DNA of 64,000 nucleotides from Xylanibacter muris (lineage in GTDB: Bacteria; Bacteroidota; Bacteroidia; Bacteroidales; Bacteroidaceae): positions 186,001-250,000 of the forward strand of contig NZ_JABKKF010000005.1 in NCBI RefSeq assembly GCF_013166605.1, in the 5' to 3' direction. The first letter of the stretch is position 1; the number at the start of each line of letters is the position of its first letter. Of this stretch, positions 57,801 through 64,000 are shown piece by piece. The position numbers and the translations under genes are program-made. The notes under the pieces are model-generated. The model was not told where the DNA came from. It saw only the letters and a list, made by a program, of their open reading frames with translations, and made no database searches.

Positions 57801-58286
57801 GAGATTTTCAACGGCTTCCCATCTCCGGCTTCCTGCCCATTCATGAGGATGTGCGGGATTCATGGTGCGGCTTGTGTATAGATATCCGTCCGGTTCCTGG
57901 GCCGCCGCCACTATTTCCAGCACGCTGTCTATGTAGCTCTCGAGTTTTTTGTCGGGATAAGTCTGTAGAATATAGCTTGCTCCCTCTATTGTCTTGTATA
58001 CGTCCGTGTCGTCGAACGAAAGGCCGCCTACTTTGATTGTGTCTGACGGATGTGCCGCACGTACGAAGTTGGTGTAACGTCCCGTTTCCTCGCATTTTCT
58101 GAAAGCCAGCGGTATTGTAACCTCGCGGCTCGCCTTCAGCCGTTGGCCCCAAAAGGCGTCTGTCACTTTCACTGAAGTAAATGGAACCGGATTTATAGGA
58201 TAACCGTGAGCGTTATCCGGAGTCTTTGCATTCATGGTGGTGCAAAGGACTGTTAGCAAACCGGCAGGTATTAATCTGAATTTCAT
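54813..58286 (-). CDS. Secreted GH127/GH146-GH30 fusion (arabinofuranosidase + galactanase-like)
   Basis: The protein is 1157 residues with a signal peptide (about 1-20). Residues 30-650 are a DUF1680 beta-L-arabinofuranosidase domain. YCETCAAIGN near 330 and WFGCACCPSN near 402 supply the glutamate and zinc-binding cysteines typical of this family. Residues about 670-1157 are a GH30 domain with acid/base SPVNEPDGHW near 838 and nucleophile region ELWQSEVCIMGND near 962. The GH30 sequence resembles endo-beta-1,6-galactanases. Together the domains would strip arabinose and cut galactan of arabinogalactan. Specificities are inferred. Confidence 0.87.
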   Translation of the reverse strand: MKFRLIPAGLLTVLCTTMNAKTPDNAHGYPINPVPFTSVKVTDAFWGQRLKASREVTIPLAFRKCEETGRYTNFVRAAHPSDTIKVGGLSFDDTDVYKTIEGASYILQTYPDKKLESYIDSVLEIVAAAQEPDGYLYTSRTMNPAHPHEWAGSRRWEAVENLSHEFYNLGHMVEGAIAHYQATGKRNFLDIAVRYADCVCREIGDKDGQTVRVPGHQIAEMALARLYLVTGNKKYLDQAKFFLDKRGHTSRTDKYSQAHKPVTKQDEAVGHAVRAAYMYAGMADVAALTGDSAYIRAIDNIWNNIVSKKYYITGGIGAKHEGEAFGKNYELPNMSAYCETCAAIGNVYVNHRLFLLHGDSKYYDVLERTLYNGLISGVSIDGGGFFYPNPLESHGQHRRQPWFGCACCPSNICRFIPSVPGYIYAVKDRNVYINLFISNASDIKVGGKDVALTQTTDYPWNGDVTMTVDKNKAGHFDMRIRIPGWVRGEAVPSDLYRYSDGKHLGYTVCVNGNPVKAELEKGYLSIARKWKKGDKVEIHFDMEPRTVRAHSDVEADRGRVAFERGPIVYCAEWADNDFDVLSVLVNQNPQIHTAYCPDVLNGLTKLVTDVRTPSLDGSGSPTGNKARLTLIPYYAWCHRGPGNMAVWLPQEQAPARQKNIFTVDPSRPHQQIDCFGASDAWSMRFIGEMSQNTQSHVARLLFSSETDSQGNPMGIGLSLWRFNIGAGSAEQGDGSLINYGTRTECFQDSNGTYNWNKQKGQRSFLKLAKNHGVPYLLGFLNSPPVHYTKNGLATNTGRGGTYNLREDKYEEFAGFLADVISGLEAHDGVKFDYLSPVNEPDGHWNWQGPKQEGTPATKYEIARLSRVIDKELQSRGISTRMIIPESSDYRCMMSTHETGPERGYEIQSFFSKDSAETYIGNLKSIPRLMAGHSYWTNTPVEYMKECRKALRDTLRKYNVELWQSEVCIMGNDEEIGGGGGYDRTMKTALYVARMIHHDLVFADARSWQWWRAVGGNYKDGLLFQYKAPGSANDTIVDSKLLWTLGNYSRFIRPGALRIEVKRSCPDLQPDPDAATQPYGLMCSAFRNRDGSTVIVMINYSYEDETAGFNIPNKAEWKVYRTSDKAGESLKFIEKRNNISNVAFPARSVTTLVCGNNQ

Positions 58287-58412
58287 AATTTATTAGTTGA
58301 TGTGAATTAGATATTACGGATAAGTGTATTGTTTCAAAACAGGTCAAGGCTATATATTCATAATTATGCTGGGGTGTAGCATCCTGGTGATAAAGCCAAT
58401 GTTTACCGGGAG

Positions 58413-58420
58413 CAAATTTA
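58413..58420 (-). promoter_or_regulatory. Promoter -7 element TAAATTTG for the GH127-GH30 gene
   Basis: TAAATTTG on the minus strand matches the consensus, about 127 bp upstream of the start at 58286. Confidence 0.55.
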
Positions 58421-58594
58421 CATGAAAATATTGAGATTTCCATACGTGCAGGATAAAGAAATGGTTTTTCTTTAGAGGAAAGCTATATGATTTTATTGTA
58501 TCCGGTATGTTTTTTTACAGGGAATCATGTGCGGCCAGTCGGAAAACAATGTCTGTCCGGCCGGTTCTTAAGCAATGAAGTTCCTGTTTTCAGA
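58421..58594. other. Spacer before array B
   Basis: No gene is seen. A short palindrome CCGGCCGG lies at 58557-58564, one base off the 22-bp grid of the array that follows. Confidence 0.4.
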
Positions 58595-58682
58595 CCTGTC
58601 GGCTTAAGTCGGTATATTTGTCGACTTAAGTCGACAGATATGCCGGCTGAAGTCGATGGATGCGTCGGCTTAAGCCGACAGG
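58595..58682. repeat. Array B: four palindromic units at exact 22-bp spacing
   Basis: Units are centred at 58605.5, 58627.5, 58649.5 and 58671.5. Unit 2 is a perfect 18-bp palindrome (58619-58636) around CTTAAG and unit 4 a perfect 16-bp palindrome (58664-58679). Units 1 and 3 are imperfect (GGCTTAAGTCG, GGCTGAAGTCG). The box CGGTTTGGGAAACGGC begins at 58702, at the same distance from the last centre (30.5 bp) as in array A. The arms have diverged but the geometry is identical. It lies in the divergent spacer between the GH127-GH30 gene and the DsbD-type gene. Confidence 0.9.
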
Positions 58683-58721
58683 TTCACGGACATACCGTTC
58701 GCGGTTTGGGAAACGGCCTTT

Positions 58722-58932
58722 TGCAGTTTGACAATCCGCTATCCGGACCGTCTGTCCGGCATTTTATGCCGCGGCATTGTCTTTTGGGATGTTGTCGCGC
58801 GTGGATTTCTGTATATGGAGGATTTGATGTATGTGATTAATTTGATGAAGTTTGTTTTTGTTTTTGTCGGAAGTTTTTTTATTGTGTAGAGCATATTTTT
58901 ATCTTTTCATGTCTTATTCCCGATAAAAAGAT
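58722..58932. other. Spacer after array B
   Basis: No gene is seen. TGGATTTCTGTATATGGA (from 58802) and a GGAAGTTTTTTT stretch near 58870 echo sequence downstream of array A, so the repeated element may extend about 200 bp. Confidence 0.4.
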
Positions 58933-58940
58933 TAATTTTG
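58933..58940 (+). promoter_or_regulatory. Promoter -7 element TAATTTTG for the DsbD-type gene
   Basis: TAATTTTG matches the consensus and lies 25 bp before the start codon. Confidence 0.65.
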
Positions 58941-58965
58941 CAGTCAAAATAGAAGTTTATTTAAA

Positions 58966-60996
58966 ATGAAGAAGTTTTTATTGTTTGTCATCCTTATAGG
59001 ATTTACAATGGCGTTGAATGCCCAGATGGTGGAACCGGTGCATTTTTCCTCTTCCCTGAAGATGCTTAAAGGCGATGAGGCCGAGATAGTTTTTTCCGCA
59101 AAGATAGACGACGGCTGGCATTTGTATTCCACCGAACTTGGAAACGACGGCCCGATATCGGCAAGTTTCCATGCAGAGAAGATGGAAGGCGCCGAGACCG
59201 TAGGCAAGCTTCAGCCGCGCGGCAATGAGATAACACGGTTTGACGAGATGTTTGGAATGAAGTTGCGTTTCTTTGAGGGAAGCGCGGTGTTTGCGCAGAA
59301 AATAAGGTTCACTGCTCCTGATTACGATATAGACTGCTATTTGGAATATGGCGCATGTACCGATCAGATGTGCATGCCGCCTTCAACGGTATCTTTCAGA
59401 AAAAGCGGAAAATCTGCTGTAGGGAAGACATCAGCTGTGGAAAAGCCGACCGATGTGAAAGTGGCTGTGGAAGAGCTTCCTGCGGAAAAGGACAGTCTTA
59501 AGGCCGTGTCAGACAGTGTCATTACCCCGGATACTTTGGATACCGCGGTGTTTGCGGGCGGAGAGAATAAAGACTTATGGGCTCCGGTGGTAAAGGAGCT
59601 TAATGAGTTCAGCAACGGTGTTGATAACAACAATTCGCTTATATATATATTTCTTGCCGGACTGGCAGGAGGATTCCTTGCACTGCTCACTCCGTGTGTA
59701 TGGCCGATTATCCCGATGACGGTGAGCTTTTTTCTTAAGAGAAACAAGGAGCGTGGCAAGGCGATACGCGAGGCTGCCGCCTACGGTGTAAGCATTGTGG
59801 TCATATATGTGTTGTTGGGGTTGCTTGTCACCATGCTCTTTGGGGCGAGCGCGCTCAATGCTTTGTCTACAAACGCAGTGTTCAACATTTTCTTCTGTCT
59901 GCTTCTCGTGGTTTTTGCGGCTTCTTTTTTCGGGGCGTTTGAGATAACGCTGCCGTCGTCATGGAGCAATAGGATTGACCGGAAATCGGAAAATACAAGC
60001 GGAATGCTGAGTATATTCCTGATGGCCTTCACACTCACCCTCGTGTCTTTCTCATGCACTGGCCCGATAATCGGTTTCCTGCTCGTTGCCGTGTCTACGC
60101 AAGGCAATATCATAGGCCCGACGATCGGTATGCTCGGATTTGCCATAGCTCTGGCCATACCGTTCACGCTCTTTGCCATGTTCCCGAGCCTTCTTAAGTC
60201 TGCTCCCAGGTCCGGAGGATGGATGAATGTTGTAAAGGTGACATTGGGATTCATAGAACTTGCCTTTGCGTTGAAGTTCCTTTCCGTGGCCGACCTTGCA
60301 TACGGATGGCACATACTCGACCGCGAGGTGTTCATCTCGCTTTGGATTGTAATATTCGGCTTGCTTGGAATATATCTTCTCGGTTGGCTCAAATTCCCGC
60401 ATGATGATGAAGGCAACCGTACAAACGTACCGCAATTTTTCATTGCAATGATATCGCTTGCATTTGCCGTGTATATGGTGCCTGGATTATGGGGAGCGCC
60501 TTTGAAGGCTATAAGCGCTTTCGCGCCTCCGATGAATACCCAGGACTTCAATTTGAAAGAATCTGCCGTCGAGCCGAAGTATACGGATTATGATAAAGGT
60601 ATGGCCGCCGCTGCCGCCGAGGGTAAGCCCGTGATGGTTGACTTTACCGGTTTCGGATGTGTAAACTGTCGTAAAATGGAAGCTGCGGTATGGACAGATC
60701 CGAAGGTGGCGTCGATGCTTAACGGTGATTATGTGCTTATATCTCTGTATGTTGATGACAAGACCCCGCTGAAAGAACCGTTGGAGGTGACGGAGAACGG
60801 CCGTCAGCGTGTGTTGCGTACCGTCGGTGACAAGTGGAGCTATCTGCAGCGCACCAAGGTCGGGGCAAACACCCAGCCTTTCTATGTCCTGCTTGACAAC
60901 AGCGGCAAGCCTCTCAACGGCAGCCGTTCATACGATGAGGATGTAAGTCAGTATGTGGACTTTCTCAAGAAAGGACTGGAGAACTACAGGAAATAA
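58966..60996 (+). CDS. dsbD: DsbD-type thiol:disulfide interchange protein
   Basis: The protein is 676 residues. A signal peptide (about 1-19) precedes a periplasmic N-terminal domain (20-140) with the cysteine segment YGACTDQMCMPP. An eight-helix membrane domain spans about 220-515, with the conserved cysteine sites TPCVWP near 244 and SCTGP near 363. The C-terminal thioredoxin-like domain carries CVNC in GFGCVNCRKMEA near 565. The three-domain order matches DsbD, which passes electrons from cytoplasmic thioredoxin to periplasmic thiols. All expected cysteine pairs seem present. Confidence 0.93.
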   Translation: MKKFLLFVILIGFTMALNAQMVEPVHFSSSLKMLKGDEAEIVFSAKIDDGWHLYSTELGNDGPISASFHAEKMEGAETVGKLQPRGNEITRFDEMFGMKLRFFEGSAVFAQKIRFTAPDYDIDCYLEYGACTDQMCMPPSTVSFRKSGKSAVGKTSAVEKPTDVKVAVEELPAEKDSLKAVSDSVITPDTLDTAVFAGGENKDLWAPVVKELNEFSNGVDNNNSLIYIFLAGLAGGFLALLTPCVWPIIPMTVSFFLKRNKERGKAIREAAAYGVSIVVIYVLLGLLVTMLFGASALNALSTNAVFNIFFCLLLVVFAASFFGAFEITLPSSWSNRIDRKSENTSGMLSIFLMAFTLTLVSFSCTGPIIGFLLVAVSTQGNIIGPTIGMLGFAIALAIPFTLFAMFPSLLKSAPRSGGWMNVVKVTLGFIELAFALKFLSVADLAYGWHILDREVFISLWIVIFGLLGIYLLGWLKFPHDDEGNRTNVPQFFIAMISLAFAVYMVPGLWGAPLKAISAFAPPMNTQDFNLKESAVEPKYTDYDKGMAAAAAEGKPVMVDFTGFGCVNCRKMEAAVWTDPKVASMLNGDYVLISLYVDDKTPLKEPLEVTENGRQRVLRTVGDKWSYLQRTKVGANTQPFYVLLDNSGKPLNGSRSYDEDVSQYVDFLKKGLENYRK

Positions 60997-61006
60997 TCCT
61001 ACTGTG

Positions 61007-61037
61007 ACAATCATGCCTGTAGACCAGGCATGATTGT
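61007..61037 (+). terminator. Terminator-like hairpin after dsbD
   Basis: ACAATCATGCCTG (61007-61019) and CAGGCATGATTGT (61025-61037) form a perfect 13-bp stem with a 5-nt loop. The T-run is weak. Confidence 0.65.
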
Positions 61038-61080
61038 TATGGCATGAGCTTATGTAATATTCCCATTATCTGTTTTTATT

Positions 61081-62385
61081 ATGCTTGAACAACATATTCG
61101 TGACCGGATAATAGCCCTGATTGATAAAGAGGTGATGCCGGCAATTGGTTGTACGGAGCCTATGGCCGTGGCCTTGTGCGTGGCTAAGGGCAGGGAGACG
61201 TTGGGCTGTATGCCTGATGAGATAAATGTGCGTCTGAGTGCCAATATACTGAAAAATGCCATGGGGGTGGGCATCCCCGGCACAGGCATGATCGGCCTGC
61301 CTATTGCCGTGGCGCTCGGTGCTGTCGCGGGGAAATCGGAATACGGCCTTGAGGTGATAAGGGATTTGTGTCCCGAAGCTCTTGCCGGGGGAAAGGAATA
61401 TGTTGCGGGAAACCATATTAATATATCCCTTAAGAATGACATAACTGAAAAGTTGTACATTGAAGTGGAGTGTCTGGCGGGAGCCGATGTGTCGCATACT
61501 GTAATATCAGGCAGTCATACCAATTTTGTTTATGTCGCATCCAACGGAAATGTTATTCTTGACAGAAGGAATGGCGTTTCAGGAGAAGGCTGTGACGCGT
61601 CGGATGAGGACATACGTCTGGATATGAGAATGGTTTATGAGTTTGCGGCGGAGACACCGCTTGACGAAATTTCTTTCATTCTTAAGACAAGGGACTATAA
61701 TATGAGGGCGGCACGTGAGGCCTTGCTTGGAAATTACGGACACAATCTCGGAAAGACCATCGACCGTCCTTTGGCAAAGGGAATATTCGGAAACAGCATA
61801 TTCTCGCACATCATTGCAAGAACGGCATCGGCCTGTGATGCGCGCATGGGAGGCGCGATGATACCGGTGATGAGCAACAGCGGGAGCGGCAATCAGGGAA
61901 TATGTGCCACGATACCGGTGGCGGTATATGCCGCAGAGAACGAGAATACGGAAGAAGAGCTTGTGCGCGCCCTTATGCTCAGTCATCTGACGGCCATATA
62001 TATAAAGCAGAGCCTTGGAAAACTGTCGGCATTGTGCGGATGTGTAGTGGCTTCTATCGGAAGCAGTTGCGGCATAACTTATCTCATGGGAGGCGACTAT
62101 GCCCGTATGTGCCGTTCTGTAAAGAATATGATAGCCAATCTCACAGGCATGATTTGTGACGGGGCAAAGCCCAGCTGTTCCCTGAAAATATCATCGGGAG
62201 TGAGCACGGCAATCCTTTCCGCATTGCTCGCGATGGAAGGCAAGTGCGTGAGCAGTGCGGAAGGCATCATTGACGATGATGTGGACAAGAGCATACACAA
62301 TCTTACATCGATAGGTGCCGATGCAATGAGGGCTACTGATGACATGGTTCTGAGCATAATGACCCACAAAGGCGGTTGCCGGTAG
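61081..62385 (+). CDS. L-cysteine desulfidase-family protein (UPF0597, CyuA/YhaM-like)
   Basis: The protein is 434 residues, the usual UPF0597 length. It carries the opening motif VMPAIGCTEPMAVALCVAKG, GVGIPGTGMIGLPIAVALGA, the central SNSGSGNQGI and C-terminal cysteine-containing segments (GCVVASIGSSCGITYLMGG, GMICDGAKPSCSLKISSG). These cysteines fit the iron-sulfur ligands of the related serine dehydratase and cysteine desulfidase family. CyuA-type enzymes break L-cysteine to pyruvate, ammonia and sulfide. The substrate is inferred from family. It starts 85 bp after dsbD. Confidence 0.9.
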   Translation: MLEQHIRDRIIALIDKEVMPAIGCTEPMAVALCVAKGRETLGCMPDEINVRLSANILKNAMGVGIPGTGMIGLPIAVALGAVAGKSEYGLEVIRDLCPEALAGGKEYVAGNHINISLKNDITEKLYIEVECLAGADVSHTVISGSHTNFVYVASNGNVILDRRNGVSGEGCDASDEDIRLDMRMVYEFAAETPLDEISFILKTRDYNMRAAREALLGNYGHNLGKTIDRPLAKGIFGNSIFSHIIARTASACDARMGGAMIPVMSNSGSGNQGICATIPVAVYAAENENTEEELVRALMLSHLTAIYIKQSLGKLSALCGCVVASIGSSCGITYLMGGDYARMCRSVKNMIANLTGMICDGAKPSCSLKISSGVSTAILSALLAMEGKCVSSAEGIIDDDVDKSIHNLTSIGADAMRATDDMVLSIMTHKGGCR

Positions 62386-62427
62386 CTGTAGGATAACCTT
62401 TTGTTGAGAACACAGTTTAAAATATAT

Positions 62428-62466
62428 AAAAAAGCGATGATGTATTTTGCATTTTCGCTTTTTTTT
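62428..62466 (+). terminator. Intrinsic terminator after the desulfidase-family gene
   Basis: AAAAAAGCGA and TCGCTTTTTT form a stem closed by A-T pairs, followed by a long T-run. It lies about 45 bp after the stop codon. Confidence 0.75.
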
Positions 62467-62570
62467 ATTAATTTCGCAATTAAACCGTTAGCCTGATACA
62501 GATGGCCCCCATTTTGGGGATACCGCCATTCCATATATAAATATTAGTATCTACTTAAAACAATAAGTGT

Positions 62571-64000
62571 ATGAAAGATTTAAAGATGTATATCAACGGT
62601 AAGTTTGTTGATAGCGGTTCCGGTAAATGGATTGATGTGCTTAACCCTTCAACGGAGGAAGTCATAAGCCGTCAGCCTGACGGGACAGTAGAGGATGTGA
62701 ATGCGGCTCTTGATGCCGCAGAGGCCGCACGGAAGTCGTGGGCGGAAACTCCGGCCATAGAACGTGCCGCTTATCTTAACAGGATTGCCGACGGTATACG
62801 CAAGCGTCGTGAAGAGTTTATCGATATAATAATGCGTGAGCAGGGAAAGACGCTCACATGGGCAACAGTAGAGGTGGACGTCACGGCAGATTACTTCGAC
62901 TATATGGCCACGTTCGCGCGTCATATAGAGGGTGAGGTCATTCCGAGCGACCGTCGCGGTGAGACAATCATACTTACAAAACGGCCGATAGGAGTGGTGG
63001 CGGGCATTCTGCCATGGAACTTCCCGTTCTTCCTTATTGCCCGTAAGGCCGGTGCAGCCCTTATCGCCGGATGTACGATAGTAATAAAGCCGTCACAGCT
63101 GACTCCCGAGAACTGTACCGAGTTTGCCAAGGTCGTAGACGAGGCAGGCTTGCCGGCAGGTGTCATCAACATCGTTACCGGACGCGGTTCCGTGATTGGC
63201 AACGAGATGGCCGGAAGCCCGAAGATAGGTATAGTAAGCGTCACTGGCAGTGTCGGGGCTGGTGAAAGCATCATGAAAGCCGCGGCTGCGAACATCACGA
63301 AAGTGTCGCTTGAGCTTGGAGGAAAGGCTCCGGCAATAGTATTTCCTGATGCCGACCTGGATGCTGCCGCACAATGGGTGCTCGACAGCCGTATAGGAAA
63401 CAACGGACAAATTTGCAACAATGCCGAGCGTGTTTACGTCCATAAGGATATAAAGGAGAAGTTCACAAATCTGTTGCTCAGGAAGTTTGAGGCAGTCAAA
63501 GTCGGAGATCCGTGTCTTGACCATACGGTAGACATGGGGCCGTTGGTTGAGAAGCGGGCTTTGGAAAGCGTTATTGCGAAGGTCGAGCATGCCAAAGAGC
63601 AGGGAGCCAAGGTGCTTTGCGGAGGCCACCGTGTGGGCGACAAGGGGTATTTCTATGCCGCTACGCTGCTTGACAATTGCACTCAGGATATGGACATTAT
63701 CCATGAGGAGACATTCGGCCCTGTTCTTCCTATCGTTGAGTTTGAAGATACCGACCAGGTAATAGCATGGGCAAACGATGTCGAATATGGTCTTGCATCG
63801 TCCGTATTCACTAAAGACATAGACACGGCGGCCAAGGTCGCACGTAATCTTGAGTTTGGCGAGACATATATCAACCGTGAGCACTTTGAGGCCATGCAGG
63901 GCTTCCATGCCGGTGTGAAGAAGAGCGGTATCGGAGGTGCGGATGGAAAACATGGTGTGGAGGAATATCTTGTCACTCATGTCACTTATCTTGACACTCA
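62571..64000 (+). CDS. aldA: Aldehyde dehydrogenase, AldA-like (lactaldehyde/glycolaldehyde), 3' end outside window
   Basis: The frame is open from the ATG at 62571 to the window edge, giving 476 residues with only the last few missing by comparison with E. coli AldA (about 479). Conserved features are PWNFPFFLIARKAGAALIAG, KPSQLTPEN, the general base E248 in LELGGKAP and the nucleophile C282 in NNGQICNN. AldA-type enzymes oxidise lactaldehyde or glycolaldehyde with NAD, which fits fucose and rhamnose catabolism. Rhamnose would be released from pectin by other genes in this window, an inferred link. Succinate-semialdehyde dehydrogenase is an alternative. Confidence 0.9.
   Translation, partial: MKDLKMYINGKFVDSGSGKWIDVLNPSTEEVISRQPDGTVEDVNAALDAAEAARKSWAETPAIERAAYLNRIADGIRKRREEFIDIIMREQGKTLTWATVEVDVTADYFDYMATFARHIEGEVIPSDRRGETIILTKRPIGVVAGILPWNFPFFLIARKAGAALIAGCTIVIKPSQLTPENCTEFAKVVDEAGLPAGVINIVTGRGSVIGNEMAGSPKIGIVSVTGSVGAGESIMKAAAANITKVSLELGGKAPAIVFPDADLDAAAQWVLDSRIGNNGQICNNAERVYVHKDIKEKFTNLLLRKFEAVKVGDPCLDHTVDMGPLVEKRALESVIAKVEHAKEQGAKVLCGGHRVGDKGYFYAATLLDNCTQDMDIIHEETFGPVLPIVEFEDTDQVIAWANDVEYGLASSVFTKDIDTAAKVARNLEFGETYINREHFEAMQGFHAGVKKSGIGGADGKHGVEEYLVTHVTYLDT

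Noticed and set aside
38717..58286. A complete polysaccharide utilization locus
   Set aside because: No SusC/SusD pair or hybrid two-component regulator is present, and unrelated housekeeping genes (aroB, trpF) interrupt the enzymes.
59781..60551. 256-aa minus-strand reading frame
   Set aside because: It mirrors the membrane domain of the DsbD-type gene and has no independent support.
63093..63980. 295-aa minus-strand reading frame
   Set aside because: It is antisense to the aldehyde dehydrogenase gene, whose catalytic motifs are intact.

Overview
This 64 kb window comes from the chromosome of a Bacteroidales bacterium, most likely of the Prevotella/Bacteroides group. Many genes are preceded by the Bacteroidota promoter element TAnnTTTG. 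The gene content is typical of the group: Kbl beside SDR-type threonine dehydrogenase, a DUF2723 membrane protein, a lysS-gpsA-pgi run, a menaquinone operon, a B12 TonB receptor, and pectin enzymes with type IX-like C-terminal tails. Those tails favour Prevotellaceae, but this is inference. I saw no tRNA, rRNA, CRISPR array, intact insertion sequence, prophage or SusC/SusD pair.

Layout. 1-1.4 kb: divergent threonine-catabolism genes kbl (cut by the window edge) and tdh. 1.6-13.5 kb, all minus strand: a CE7 acetyl esterase with an unknown helical protein, a DUF2723-deacetylase-QueG run, purD with two membrane proteins, and a lemA-TPM pair. 13.5-15.3 kb is a gene-poor accessory spacer with duplicated promoter-like repeats, a 22-bp palindromic tandem array, a nested inverted repeat and two toxin-antitoxin relics. 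15.3-20.1 kb: nadB, a PH-like membrane protein, dacB and a YbdG-like MscS channel. 20.2-25.6 kb: a cobalamin riboswitch followed by a BtuB-like receptor, a beta-propeller lipoprotein (BtuG-like) and a DUF4465 protein (BtuH-like). 25.9-31.8 kb: an AraC regulator, then lysS-gpsA-pgi-HAD phosphatase on the minus strand. 32.1-38.6 kb: a thioesterase-menF-menD-menB-menC-menE operon. 38.7-58.3 kb: large secreted pectin and arabinogalactan enzymes (PL1, a GH28-GH105 fusion, a second PL1, a GH127-GH30 fusion), interrupted by an A+T-rich orphan patch, a PepSY-like protein, an ADP-forming acyl-CoA synthetase, aroB and trpF. 58.3-58.9 kb holds a second 22-bp palindromic array. 58.9-64 kb: a DsbD-type reductase, a cysteine desulfidase-family protein and an aldehyde dehydrogenase that runs off the end.

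How the genes work together. The men operon converts chorismate to DHNA for the respiratory quinone, and aroB feeds the same chorismate pool. The B12 operon is a complete outer-membrane capture system switched by its own ligand. The carbohydrate enzymes cover homogalacturonan, rhamnogalacturonan and arabinogalactan side chains, although no SusCD transporter lies in the window.

The most unusual non-coding signal is a pair of diverged arrays 44 kb apart. Each has four palindromic units centred on CTTAAG at exactly 22-bp spacing, followed at the same offset by a CGGTTWGGG box. I do not recognise this element.
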